From assembly GCF_000226095.1 (NCBI RefSeq), contig NC_016476.1, positions 3,348,001 through 3,412,000 on the forward strand: a stretch of DNA of 64,000 bases, in the 5' to 3' direction. Of the stretch, positions 10,833-22,372 are shown one piece after another. Made by a program: the position numbers and the translations under genes. Origin of the DNA: Thermothelomyces thermophilus ATCC 42464. Lineage: Eukaryota > Ascomycota > Sordariomycetes > Sordariales > Chaetomiaceae. The notes below the pieces were generated by a model that saw only the letters and a program-made list of their open reading frames with translations, searched no databases and was not told the DNA's origin. Numbering within the stretch: position 1 is the first letter of the stretch; each line of letters begins with the position of its first letter.

Positions 10833-11490
10833 CTTGTCGTTAGTTATGTCTTCAATTGTCAATGTTATGATTGATACATGGGGAGTTCGAGTGAAGTAAC
10901 GTCGCACCCCACCTAGACGGGTAGCTTGCGGGAGAACCCACTAACCACGGGCAACTCCAGGGCGGACAAGCTGTGTATGGGTATCATACATCAGGTACAT
11001 ACAAAATGTAATCCGTACAGGGGCGAAGTACTTCATCCATACCATCCACCAATTTTGCGATTGGCGCGAACTGTTGGTGTCGGGGGGTAAAGTGCTGCAA
11101 TTTCTGAATGGTTACAATTTCGTAAGCGGATTATTTTTACTTTTAACTCATTTTAAGTGTGTCGAGACAGAGAAACTTGCTCAAATCACTGTGACTGTCT
11201 CCTTAGAGTTTGCACTATACATACTTGGAAACGGTACGTAACGCGTACGTGTTACCTTTACGCACGAAGACGAGCGTTCCGTACTGTATGCACCTGGTAG
11301 TGTACGCAGTAGGGTGCGGAAATTTCCACGCCAGGCAGGTAAGTCAATCCCCACAGCAAACTATCGATAAGAAAAGTTCAGGCAAGGGACCGATCGATGA
11401 TTGACCACGAACATGGTCAAGGACACAGTGGTCCGCACCCATATAAATCTCGCTTCTCTGTTCAATACATACAGAGATTGAGTTAAGACA
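10833..11490. promoter_or_regulatory. Shared divergent promoter region of SRP14 and SGD1
   Basis: The two start codons are 658 bp apart and face away from each other. A TATA-like box (TATAAAT, 11442-11448) lies 43 bp upstream of the SGD1 ATG. A GTAATCCGTAC word (11008-11018) and other GTAC-rich words lie between. SRP and ribosome-biogenesis genes are often co-expressed during growth, so sharing a promoter would make sense, but this is inference. Confidence 0.55.
11442..11448 (+). promoter_or_regulatory. TATA-like box upstream of SGD1
   Basis: TATAAAT, 43 bp before the SGD1 ATG. In filamentous fungi this position is closer to the start codon than usual, so it may be leader rather than a true TATA box. 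Confidence 0.3.
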
Positions 11491-12305
11491 ATGCCCCTGC
11501 CAGCAATAAAACGACCAACGCTCCCGGCCCACCTCCTAAAGGAGCTCGGTGCCTCAGGTGAGTGAGGCCATCTTGGGCGATACCGTACTGGGCATTATAC
11601 TCAAACGTCTACAGCTCCGAAACCTGGGCAGAAGCGCGGAGCCCGGAGAGTGAGTGTGACGTCAAGAAAAGAGCGCCGCAAGGCCGAGAGACAGCAATCG
11701 CGAGCCCATCGAACTGCAGCTGGCCGAAATCCGCGCCCCGAGCGGGCGGCTTCCAATCGCAGCACCAATGCTTCGCACCGAGCGCAGAATGCCGGAGATG
11801 GGAACACAGTTTCTGGCGGCGGGACCCCAAAAGACATCATGAAACAGCGGCGTCCAGACTTAGGGGAGGATGGGGAGGACATTGGAGATACTGACGACTC
11901 TCACGACTCTGACGACGATGCCCTTCTTTCTGACGGTTTGCTTGATGAGGGGTCCGAAATTAACGACGAAGATGCGGATGAAACTGGAGACGACGAGTAT
12001 GAGGAAGATGTCGATGATTTACCGCCACAGCGGAAGCTGTCGAGGGCGGTGAAAGAAAAACTCGCACAAGATGACGCGGAAATTGCGGAGTTGGAAAGAA
12101 AGCTTGGCTTGAAGAATCGAAAGACCCTGCCGAAGTCCTTTAAGGAGGACGGCTTGGGAGATCTGCTGGAAGGGCTGAGCAGCGGATTCAGCGAGGAGAA
12201 GCAAGAGAAGCGCAAGCGCAAGGCAGAGGCGGATGATTGGTTGGCTCAGAAACGGAGAAAGGCCGAAGCAGCGGCAGCCGCACAAAGCAAACCGCAATCT
12301 GACTG

Positions 12306-12341
<36 letters not shown>

Positions 12342-14208
12342 GTTTGACGAATATTCGGATGGCTTGGATGATGAGGGGTTCGAGGACGCTGGTTCCGGCC
12401 AGGAAGACCAGGGTGCGAGCGAGGACGATTTTGAAGGCTTCGATTCCGAGAACGAAGAGACCGCAGAGAAGCCAGAGAAACGAGTCCGCGAAAATCCCTA
12501 TGTCGCGCCGACGACAGGTCAGCCGGTGAAATATGTGCCTCCGTCATTACGCAAAGAATCCGGGTCGGAGACCAAATTGGCTGCGCGAATTCGTCGACAG
12601 ACTCAAGGCCTTGTCAACAGGATAACAGAGTCCAACCTGCTGACCATTATTACGGAAGTCGAAAAGCTTTACAGAGAGCACCCCCGGCAACACGTCACTT
12701 CTTCCCTGGTGGACCTGCTGTTGATTCAGGTGTGCGAACCAACGAGCTTACCAGACACGCTCCTGATTCTCTCTGCCGGCTTCGCCACAGCCGCCTATAT
12801 GGTACTCGGGACGGACTTCGGGGGACAGCTGATACAGGATATGGTGCAACGTTTCGATAAGTACTACGAGGAGGCTAAGCTGGCTGCTCTGGAGCGACCA
12901 GACGTGCCAAAGCAGACGTCGAACCTCATCACTTTCATGTCGGAGCTTTACACTTTCCAGCTCATCGGGCCCAATCTGATCTTCGACTACATTCGGATGC
13001 TCCTGGAGAATCTCTCGGAGCTCAATGCTGAGCTGTTGCTCAGGATAGTCCGCATGTGTGGTCCTACACTCCGACAAGACGACCCTATGGCGCTCAAGGA
13101 TATCGTCTCCCTCATTCCACCAGCGGTGGCGAAAGCGGGTGAGAAGAATCTGACGGTCAGGACGAAGTTCATGATTGATACTATCACCGATTTAAAGAAC
13201 AACAAGATGAAAGCTGGAGTGGGCGCGTCGGCGGTTATCTCGGAGCATATCACGCGGATGAAGAAGCTACTTGGCCAGCTTAAATCGAGAAAGGTCAAGA
13301 CCACCGAGCCTATGCGGGTGGGTCTCAAGGATATCCGCGATGCTGATACCAAGGGCAAATGGTGGCTTGTCGGCGCTAGCTGGGCTGGCCGGTCGGGGGA
13401 CCCGAAAGCCGAACAGAAGGCCAGGAACGTGGAGGAAGGCGATAGCGAGGACGATAGCGTCCTTCTCGACGACGTTGAGCAAGGCCCAGATCTGGGTGAG
13501 CTAGCCAGGGAGCAGGGCATGAACACCGAGGTGCGACGTGCCATATTCGTCTCCATCATGTCAGCCCTGGATTACCAGGACGCTTACTTCCGCATTCTCA
13601 AATTACGGCTTAACAAGGAGCGCCAGCGCGAGATCCCGAACGTCATCATCCGGTGTGTTGGTGCAGAGCAGCACTATAACCCTTACTACACTCTGGTCGC
13701 CAAGCGCCTCTGCGCGGAGCAGCGCGAGGTCAGGTGGGCGTTCCAAGCCAGCCTCTGGAAGATGTTTGGCAGGATGGGGGAGACCGGCTTTGGAGACGAC
13801 GAAGCAGAAGACGAGGAGGACGACGAGCTTATGGATTTGAGGCGCATTGTAAACACGGCCAAAATGTTTGGTGCCCTCATCTCCGGCAGCAGTCTTGGGG
13901 TGACTGTGCTAAAACGCCTCAACCTTCTCTACCTTCAGAAGAAGACGCGCGACTTTGTCGAGATTATGCTCGTCAATGTGCTTCTCGAGTGCCAGACCAG
14001 CGATAACCCCGGGGAAACCATCGCGAAAGTGTTTGGCGGGGTTCAGGCGACTCCTGACCTGGCCAGAGGGCTGCTGTACTTTTTCAAGAAGGTCGTTCGA
14101 AAGTCTGATCTGGCTGGCGGCAAGAAGAATACGAAACTCTTAAAGGAAGCCTGCAAGATGGCAGAGGCGGTCGTTCAGGCGGCACTGGCCAGCGGCGAGG
14201 ACCAATAA
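11491..14208 (+). CDS. sgd1: SGD1/NOM1, nucleolar MIF4G-MA3 protein
   Basis: Two exons, 11491-11557 and 11615-14208, total 2661 nt (886 residues). This nucleolar protein is needed for 18S rRNA maturation and 40S biogenesis and recruits the DEAD-box helicase Fal1/eIF4AIII through its MIF4G domain (family knowledge). The order is MPLPAIKRPTLP, a basic segment rich in RKERRKAERQ, acidic blocks including an Asp/Glu tract made by a repeated GACGAG hexamer near 12306-12340, a MIF4G domain (about 343-550, from KLAARIRRQTQGLVNRI), and an MA3 domain (about 660-780, EVRRAIFVSIMSALDYQDAY). A further acidic patch (DDEAEDEEDDEL) lies inside the C-terminal region. The start in exon 1 is the ATG at 11491; the first codon of the long open frame in exon 2 is a GTG, so exon 1 is required. 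Confidence 0.93.
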
Positions 14209-14843
14209 GCTCTCTGAGTTGTTAGGATGAAGGGGTCTTCCTTCAGTGTTTGAATCCGCTGTTTTTGGGTGTCCGTCTACAGTACAGTACATACATGACG
14301 GTTTCACATATTCAAGATACCCATATACTCGGTTGTCACTCGGTGTGCTGGTTTTCACATTGGGCTCTTGTGTCACTACAATTAGTCAAATATATGCTTT
14401 TCCGCAGTAGAACTATCGAGGTGCTTCGTTGCGGGTGTCTGAGGATTCAAGTTGCCCGGAAATTTGCCAAGACCTGAATGTAGAAGTGCGGGATTTGGCG
14501 GCTTAACCCGGAGCTGGACGCTGCCAATGAATGGTAGATCGCTCGGGAACGAGAAATTTAGCGAAGTAACAGCGAGCAAGCAACCCTGGGCCAATCCCAG
14601 GCCGACGCTGGGCCCGGCCATGCCTGGGAAAGCTCATCCGACAGGCGGGCGGCCGGACGGATTGAATGGGGACATTTTTTCGACGCTGGACGCAGCTCCT
14701 CTGATCCCCAACAAACTTTACGTGACGCACCTGCCATCACATATCTCGTTCCCGACCTGCACATCTTTGTCGTGGAACGTTTTTGCGTGCCTTTTAAAGT
14801 CTTGGATTTCTTTCTGATTGTCGGTCGAGTGCACACATTTAAA
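14209..14843. other. Gap between SGD1 and the E3 dehydrogenase gene (3' UTR plus promoter)
   Basis: It holds the SGD1 3' end and the upstream region of the dihydrolipoyl dehydrogenase gene. A short CAGTACAGTACATACATG stretch sits near 14279. No gene is seen. Confidence 0.55.
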
Positions 14844-16631
14844 ATGCTGTCGCAGAGATTAATAGGCCGCACTGCGGTCAAGTCCGCGTTCAAACCGTCA
14901 GGGTACGACTTCGGCTCCATCAGCGCGGAAAAATGACTCTCGTTACTGACTCTGTTGCCGAAGGCTGCCATCCATTGTTGGCGCGTCAAGGTGGAGGCGG
15001 ACATATGCCACCGAGGCTGGTTAGTAGTCGCGAAAGATGACGGACATGGGCCTTTGGTGGCTGACTGTGTGTTACAGAAACGAGGGATCTCGTCATCATC
15101 GGCGGCGGCGTCGCCGGCTACGTCGCCGCCATCAAAGCTGGCCAGGAGGGCATGAAGGTAAAAGAGCCTAGCCCGTGACGTTTTAAGTTATCGACTCTCG
15201 CCAATGGCTGACCTTGTCTTGCAAACAACCAGGTTACATGTATTGAGAAGCGCGGGACCCTCGGCGGTACCTGCCTCAACGTGGGCTGCATCCCATCAAA
15301 ATCGCTCCTTAACAATTCGCACTTGTACCACCAGATTCTCCACGACTCGAAGCATCGCGGCATCGAGGTCGGCGACGTCAAGCTCAACCTGAAGCAGCTG
15401 ATGAAGGCGAAGGAGCAGTCAGTCGCAGGCCTGACCAAGGGTGTCGAGTTCCTGTTCAAGAAGAACGGCGTCGAGTACCTGAAGGGTACGGGGTCGTTCC
15501 AGGATGAGCACACGATCAAGGTTCAGCTCAACGATGGCGGCGAGACGAGCGTGACGGGCAAAAACATTCTTATCGCGACCGGTAGCGAGGCTACCCCCTT
15601 CCCCGGCCTCGAGATTGACGAGAAGAGGGTGATTACCAGCACCGGTGCCATTGCCCTTGAGGAGGTTCCCAAGAAGTTGGCGGTCATTGGCGGCGGCATC
15701 ATTGGTCTCGAGATGGCGTCTGTGTGGTCTCGCCTCGGATCTGAGGTCACCGTGGTTGAGTTCCTCGATCAGATTGGCGGTCCCGGCATGGACTCCGAGA
15801 TTGCGAAGAGCATCCAGAAGATCCTGAAGAAGCAGGGTATCAACTTCAAGACGGGCACCAAGGTTGTCAGTGGCGACAAGAGCAGCGAAGGCGTTAAGCT
15901 GAACATCGACTCAGCCAAGGGTGGCAAGCCGGAGACGGTGGGTTTGGATGCGCGCCCCTTCTCGTGACGGGGATTTTTTTGGGGGGGAATCCTGCTGATG
16001 TTCGTTATCATAGCTCGACGCTGACGTTGTCCTGGTCGCGATCGGCCGTCGCCCGTATACCCAAGGGCTTGGCTTGGAGAACATTGGCCTTGAGCTCGAC
16101 GAGCGCGGCCGTGTGATCATCGACTCGGAGTACCGCACCAAGATCCCACACATCCGCTGCGTCGGCGACGTCACCTTCGGCCCCATGCTCGCGCACAAGG
16201 CTGAAGAGGAAGCTGTTGCTGCCGTCGAGTACATCAAGAAGGGCTACGGCCACGTCAACTACGGCTGCATCCCATCCGTCATGTACACCTTCCCCGAGGT
16301 CGCGTGGGTTGGCCAGTCGGAGCAAGACCTCAAGAAGGCGGGCGTCAACTACCGCGTCGGTACCTTCCCCTTCAGTGCCAACTCGCGCGCCAAGACCAAC
16401 CTGGACACGGAAGGCATGGTCAAGATGCTTGCCGATGCTGAGACGGACCGGCTGCTTGGCATCCATATCATCGGCCCCAATGCCGGCGAGATGATTGCCG
16501 AAGGTACGCTGGCGCTCGAGTACGGCGCGTCGAGCGAGGATATCGCGCGCACTTGCCACGCGCACCCCACCCTCGCCGAGGCTTTCAAGGAGGCGGCCAT
16601 GGCGACGTACTCAAAGCCGATCCATTTCTAA
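14844..16631 (+). CDS. lpd1: Dihydrolipoyl dehydrogenase (E3), mitochondrial
   Basis: Five exons, 14844-14902, 14964-15019, 15078-15157, 15233-15937 and 16014-16631, total 1518 nt (505 residues). The flavoprotein reoxidises dihydrolipoamide with NAD+ in the pyruvate, 2-oxoglutarate and branched-chain dehydrogenase complexes and in the glycine cleavage system. Exons 1-2 encode a basic presequence ([19 protein letters not shown], then [10 protein letters not shown]). The FAD-binding GxGxxG is [13 protein letters not shown], and the redox-active disulphide is C79/C84 in [14 protein letters not shown]. The NAD-binding motif is [15 protein letters not shown], the second FAD contact is [15 protein letters not shown], and the C-terminal dyad is H484/E489 in [10 protein letters not shown]. 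All catalytic residues are present. The last intron carries a T7G7 tract. Confidence 0.97.
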
Positions 16632-17746
16632 GCTGAGTGGGCTGCTTTGGAGGTATGAGGCATGGCGTTTTCTTGAATCCCCTGTACTTTAGCTTGTTCT
16701 CGGTTCAAGGCATCATAGGTAAACGAATCTCGTCAAACCACAGGCAGTGAATGCTGGAAGCTTAATCTACCTGGAATAGGCCGAACAGCGCTTGCCTTTT
16801 GCCCTTGCCTTGCCTCATCTTACGTTCTGGTATGGAGATGGTTTTATATATATATGGGTGGACGGAAACGAGTCGAGACATGTAGAATTTTCGTTAAGAT
16901 GATAGAGATTTTTGGTTATTCTACGCGAAATACCAGGTGTCGGTACTGGGTCTTGGTCCAGCGGTGATTTTCGGGAGCGCTCCAGCAAGGAACGACTTCT
17001 GAATCGCAATCGTACGGTTCGTTTGTACAACCGAGCAGGGCGAAGTAGTCCACATCAACACTGCGTGTCAGCCGGAGCCAAGGGTCAAGAAAGCCGTCCC
17101 CCTACACTATAGTCCGTAGTGTACCCTACAACCCCCTCCCCCCCCCCCAAAAAAAAAAAGGTGTTCTCTCCCATCCCATCTTTCATGTGTACGCAGTGGC
17201 GAGTTGAAGTGTGTATATCGTATTCAGCACATGTACTTTGGATGGACGAAGTACGCGTATGTACGAAGCACACAGAGCTCGGTTGTGGTTGGCGGTGGAG
17301 TTGTCGATCGTACCACCAGGCAGGGTTCTCCTCCCGGTTGTGGGTCAACAGCGACCGCTGCGGCACGCTTGGCAAGTTTCAAGGGCGATGGCCTACGCCG
17401 TATGGTGCTCGCTCATTTCAGAGCGTTTGCTTGGCTCCGCAAAACAACATGACACGGTGTATTCCGAAAGTACGTTTGGTTGATCCGAATTGCCAGGAAC
17501 GACCGTCTTGAGTAAGGAGCTGGAAATTGGAGCGGCCGCCAGAAAGCCGAAGCTCAAACGGCTACACAGTACTTACTCTGTACCCAGCCCAGATTCGTTC
17601 GGCGTGCTCGGCTTTGTTTCCATCCGCCGTGACGAACGGGGCGGTCGCAGCGCTCTCTCTTCCCCTTCGGGACCCAATCGCTCTCGACTTTCAAACTTCT
17701 CGAATTGCTCATATCGGCCTGTGTCGAGGCGTGCAATAGTCACCAA
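16632..17746. other. 1.1 kb gap before the desaturase gene
   Basis: It holds the E3 3' end and the desaturase promoter. A TA dinucleotide stretch lies near 16847, and a composite tract of 11 C followed by 11 A lies at 17138-17159. No gene is recognised. Confidence 0.5.
17138..17159. repeat. Composite homopolymer C11A11
   Basis: Eleven C followed directly by eleven A. The same C-to-A junction recurs at 28134-28158, and its reverse complement (T7G7) at 15974-15987. Confidence 0.85.
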
Positions 17747-19678
17747 ATGGCTGGTTCCGGAGCTTCTCCGGCGGTGCCGGGAGCTCCGCATCAGGGTGAG
17801 AAGCGCTCATACCCGGTGTTAACACGCCGGGAGATTGAAGCACAGATTGCCGAGGGGAGGTGCATCTTCATCCTGGACCAGTATGTGATCAAGGCAGACG
17901 CCTGGCTCAAGTATCACCCGGGAGGGGAAAAGGCCATCATGCACGTGGTGGGCAAGGATGCCACGGATGAGGTGAACGGGTGAGTGGTTTGCTCCCGAGA
18001 CCCCCCGTGCATCCACGCGGTCGAAGCCCAGCCCGGTAGGGTGCTGACCCGACATGCACGCAGCCTACATTCGCCCGAGGCCCGCCGCATGATGGACAAG
18101 TACCGCATCGGCAGGATCGAGGGCCGTTGGAAGAACTTCCTCCCGCCGATCCAGGGCGGCAAGTTCAGACCCAGGATTAATGACGGGGAAGAGGAGCAAG
18201 AAGAAGAGTACGATGGCAGCCTCGTCATTCAACAGCAGCAGCAACAACAACGACAACGACAACAAAAACGACAAGAGCTAACCCCGCGGGACGGCACGTC
18301 GTCTTCGACCTCGCCGTCCTCGTCGAGCAGTGCTAGCTCTCGCTCGCCCTCGCCGACCTTCGACAGCGAGGAAGCCGCGCCCGGCCTTGGCCTTCGCAGG
18401 CGCAAGCCGGAACTTTCGAGGTCAGACTCGGTAACGTCCCTGTCGTCCGTCGACGATGACGGCGAGGAAGGCGAGGCCGCCGCGCCGAAATCTGTGGATG
18501 GCATGGCGCATCTGGATGCTCTCACCCGGAAGGAGATCAAGCTTGACCTGGCCAAGTACCCATCGGTCGAGCCTGAGACGCAGGACGCCATTGTGGAAAA
18601 ATACCGGCGCCTGCACGAGCGCATCAAGGCCGAAGGCCTCTACGAATGCAACTACCGAGCCTACGCGATCGAGGCGTCGCGGTACACGCTCCTGTTCGGC
18701 CTCATGCTGGTCTGCCTGCGGTGGAAGTGGTACGTGGCCAGCGCCTTCTTCTGCGGCTGTTTCTGGCACCAGCTGGTCTTCACGGCGCACGACGCGGGTC
18801 ACATGGGCATCACGCACAACTTCCAGGTCGACACGGTGATCGGCATCCTCGTCGCCGACTTCCTCGGCGGCCTCTCGCTCGGCTGGTGGAAGCACAACCA
18901 CAACGTGCACCACATCGTCACCAACGCGCCCGAGCACGACCCGGACATCGAGCACCTGCCCTTCCTGGCCGTCTCGCACCGCTTCCTGGGCTCGCTGCGG
19001 TCGACCTACTACGAGCACGTCATGCACTACGACGCCGTCGCCAAGGTCATGATCTCCCTCCAGCACCGCCTCTACTACGTCATCCTGCTCTTTGGCCGCT
19101 TCAACCTCTACCGCCTCTCGTGGATGCACCTGCTGGCCGGCAAGGGCCCGCGCAAGGGACCGGCGGCCTGGCACCGCTGGCTCGAGCTGGCCGGGCAGGT
19201 CTTCTTCTGGGCCTGGTACGGCTACGGGATCGTCTACCGCAGCATCGACACCAACTGGCACCGCTTCCTGTTTGTGCTGGTCAGCCACTGGGTGACGACG
19301 CCGGTCCACGTCCAGATCACCCTGTCGCACTTTGCCATGAGCACGGCCGACCTGGGCGCGACCGAGTCGTTCCCGCAAAAGATGCTGCGCACCACCATGG
19401 ACGTCGACTGTCCCGCCTGGCTCGACTTCTTCCACGGGGGCCTGCAGTTCCAGGCCATCCACCACCTCTTCCCCCGCATCCCGAGGCACAACCTGCGGAG
19501 GACCCAGAAGCTGGTGCAGGAGTTCTGCGACGAGGTCGGCATCCCCTACGCGCTCTATGGCTTCGTGGACGGGAACAAGCACGTCATCGGCCGCCTGGCC
19601 CATGTCGCCAGGCAGGCCGCCATCCTGTCCAAGTGTCAGAGCGTGTTGGCTTCGGGCGAGCTGGGCCATCATCACTGA
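17747..19678 (+). CDS. Cytochrome b5-fused front-end desaturase, probable sphingolipid Delta8-(E)-desaturase
   Basis: Two exons, 17747-17979 and 18064-19678, give 1848 nt (615 residues). The protein should desaturate the long-chain base of ceramides in the ER, a step on the way to fungal glucosylceramides. The N-terminus is a cytochrome b5 domain with the haem ligand motif HPGG (H57) after WLKY. The desaturase part has three histidine boxes: HDAGH (320-324), HNHNVHH (355-361) and QAIHH (541-545). The Gln in place of the first His of box 3 is the hallmark of front-end/sphingolipid desaturases. Hydrophobic segments flank the boxes. Between the b5 and desaturase parts is a ~130-residue low-complexity linker with Glu, Gln (QQQQQQQRQRQQKRQ) and Ser/Pro runs, longer than I would expect for the family. 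Fatty-acid Delta6-type activity cannot be excluded from sequence alone. Confidence 0.9.
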
Positions 19679-22030
19679 GGTGTTATTGTTTTTTTTTTTT
19701 TTTTTTCCAAAGTCAAGACAATGTTATGTTCAAGAGGGGAGTTGAATGGGAGGAGGTGAGGAGGGAAAAGAAGGGAAGGGAAGGTGAAAGGAAACGAAGA
19801 AGGAGAAGGGGAAGGGGAAGGGAAGTCAAATGGCAGCTTAGGTTTTGTACTCTTTTTCTGCGGGATCGGGCACGTAACTAATTTAATGTATGGGTGAAAA
19901 TAAAGTAGGTAATTGATATTGCGTTTCAACATTGACCTGCCGTCGTCTCTCTGTTCACAATGTCCCATTCTGCCTCATCTGGAGCCTGAATCACGCGGGT
20001 AGAACTGTTTTTGGGCTCACGTCCTTTGTCTTTTATTTATTTAATTATATATTTATTTATTCATTTATTTGTATCACCATTATTTTGGATGTATGCGCTT
20101 GCGCTGTTTGCCTGGCTGGTTTGCTACGTCGCTGTCGAAAGAGAGACAACATGGAAGTCGTCGTTCCAACCCATCAGTGCTATTCTGTCGCCGCGAAGGC
20201 AGGAGGCCAAAGTCCTGTTCCCGCCTGACCGGTACATGTTTGGAACTCATGAAGCCGACGGGTGAGGCACCCGGACCTGTGTTACGTATCTCTCTCTCAC
20301 ACACTCTCTCTTTTCTCTCTCTGTGGGTGTGTTTGTGAGAGTGTGTGAATGTTGCGTGTGAAAGGTACCCGTTCCCGACTGGCACGACCTCTGGCGGGAA
20401 CCTGCAGGTGTGCCGAGACCCTGGATCATGTCCCGTCGTTGTCGCGTGCAGCGTGCCTCGCCGACCGGTGGATGGTCGGGTCCTGCGATCTGTGAACCCA
20501 TGACTCTCCTGACCCGTTGTCTAAGTCCTGGACTTGCCACTCAGCGTTTGCTTGGAAGATGACTCAAACAGGGGCCATCGAGCTGGTGTATGTTAGATTT
20601 ATTTATGGAGGCTTGCGGTGGAGAGATTGAGGGGGCACTTAGTGAATTCTGTGCAAAGTTCCCCCTCCACTAACCCTACTTCCCCTTACGCTCCTCCGCC
20701 TTGCCGGGAGATTGAGTTGCCATAAAGACGTTGTTTTGTACGTGAATAGTTGCACGATACAATCCAAGCGGCTACGGGGTTCCTGGCCCCAGTCTGCGCC
20801 TGACGGTACGGCATGTACTGTACGACGCCGATCTGTGTTTGCACCCTTGGTCCGTCGGCAACAGAAGCGGCCAACTACAGATGGACCCGGTCAGGTGTTT
20901 GCCAGCACTAGAAAGCGGCTTCATCGTGGACGAGGCTTGAGCCAGAGTACTCAACTACTCGGTAACTTCTTCCTCCCTTTACTATACTCCGGAAACCCCA
21001 TCTGCGGTTGACCTTGGAGAGGGCCCATGGACGAACGCAAGGACTGATCGACGGCAGCATTTCTTTTCCTTTAACTACTAGCCAAAGTTACGTCCCTGAG
21101 TCAGTACGCTACGCTGGTTGATGAGTAGTTCCCATCTGCTTATGTGCCCACGGTGGGTTTTGGCACACTCTATTAATAAAAAAGCAGTAACAAATCCTGG
21201 CGAACGGAGTGAGGATCTGAGCCAACGTGCTTTCAATTCTCCCACCCTCTCACTTTTAAGCTCTCAACAGAGGAGTTGCACCGGGTGTTTGTGCAGGGAT
21301 ATCCTCTCCCAAGCCTTCGAACGAGGGTACACAGATTAAATGTGACCGTTCTTGCATAAGAGGACAGGTAGGTGAGACGGAAGGGAGAGATGCCACCGGA
21401 GAGGAGAAGAGAGGGGGAGGGGGAGGTAAGGGGTTAGAGGGGGAAGGATGGTGGTGGTTTGATTTTGGTGATGAGTAAACCCGTCAGAGTAGTCCACTCC
21501 GAGCGTGGACAGACGCTAGCAGCCGTGGGTTGGCTGGAGCTGCGTGCAGCAACACGGCCTTCCACATTCACATCCAGTGGTCATTGCCCTGGTGTCATTT
21601 TGCGTACCCGCCCATTCCTGTTTCGTCCTGGAGGCATGGCCTGTGGTTGGCCCCCCAACAGGTTCCCTTCCCGTAACGGGCGTTTGCCGCGGGTGTAAAG
21701 GGGGGGAAGAGGAGGCCAGGGAAGTCCTTAAGAGCTCAGGAGAAGAACACCGTGGCAGTGGCCATCTGTGAGGTGAGGAGGCGGGCAGACAGACGTATAT
21801 ATGGCCCTCGTCCTCAACGTGTTGGCGTACGGTTCCCATCTTGCCGGCACACCCTGCTTCCGACGAAGGCGAATGAGCGAACAACAAATCGGCCGGCATC
21901 CTCCCTCTTCTTGTTCTTCACTCACTGTCTGAGCCACACAAAGCTCCCTTTTGTGCTCGAATTCATTTCCACCTCCTCCTTTCGAGCCAAGGAACGCCCT
22001 TTTCGAGGTATCAAATTTCTTTCAACGGCA
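19679..22030. other. 2.35 kb gap rich in simple sequence
   Basis: It contains an 18-nt T run (19689-19706), a long purine-rich tract (about 19740-19830), an AT-rich block of TTTA/ATTT words (about 20026-20092), a CT/GT microsatellite (about 20287-20349) and a G/A-rich block (about 21400-21450). No family-like coding sequence is seen on either strand. The right end is the promoter of the small SMP-like gene. Confidence 0.55.
20287..20349. repeat. Compound CT/GT dinucleotide microsatellite
   Basis: Interrupted runs of CT and CA change to runs of GT and GA, so the left half partly pairs with the right half as an imperfect inverted repeat. Confidence 0.75.
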
Positions 22031-22372
22031 ATGGGAAAGAGTAAGATGGATGATGCCGCTGCCCAGCGGATTTGCCGGGCTCGCGGCGAAAAGGTATGTT
22101 GTTTCCCTCCTACCCTTTAGGGTCCGAATGACCCGGACTCTCTCGCACTGGCATCTTCCCACGCTCACACCAGCTCCGTTTCGTAGGACGGCTTCTCCAA
22201 GCGTGCGGCGGAGGCGGCTCGGAGGAATGGGCAGAATAGTCACACCGGTCCGCGTGACTTGTCTTTCTCCTCCTCCTCCTCCTCCTCCATAGGCGGCGGC
22301 AGCAGCAGCAGCAGTAGTAGCAGTGGAGGCGAGGGTAAGATTGGTCAGAAGGGTGGCTGGGGCAAGAAGTGA
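22031..22372 (+). CDS. Small SMP-like (seed-maturation-protein-like) protein, 82 residues
   Basis: Two exons, 22031-22093 and 22187-22372, joined in phase 0, give 82 residues. The conserved-looking part is the first 40 residues: MGKSKMDDAAAQRICRARGE, then DGFSKRAAEAARRN. This pattern of AAxRI ... GFxxRAxxAA resembles the short SMP domain found in stress-associated proteins of plants, bacteria and fungi. The second half is a Ser/Gly run encoded by TCC and AGC repeats, ending in a basic GGWGKK tail. A clean intron with GTATGT donor and GTAG acceptor supports a real gene. Function is unknown; a role in stress or spore dormancy would be guesswork from the family name. The gene stands alone in a 5 kb region. 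Confidence 0.6.

Noticed and set aside
18422-19675. 417-residue minus-strand and overlapping 411-residue plus-strand open frames over the desaturase gene
   Set aside because: Both are compositional shadows of the desaturase coding strand (Asp/Val/Glu-rich and Arg/Pro/Leu-rich respectively).
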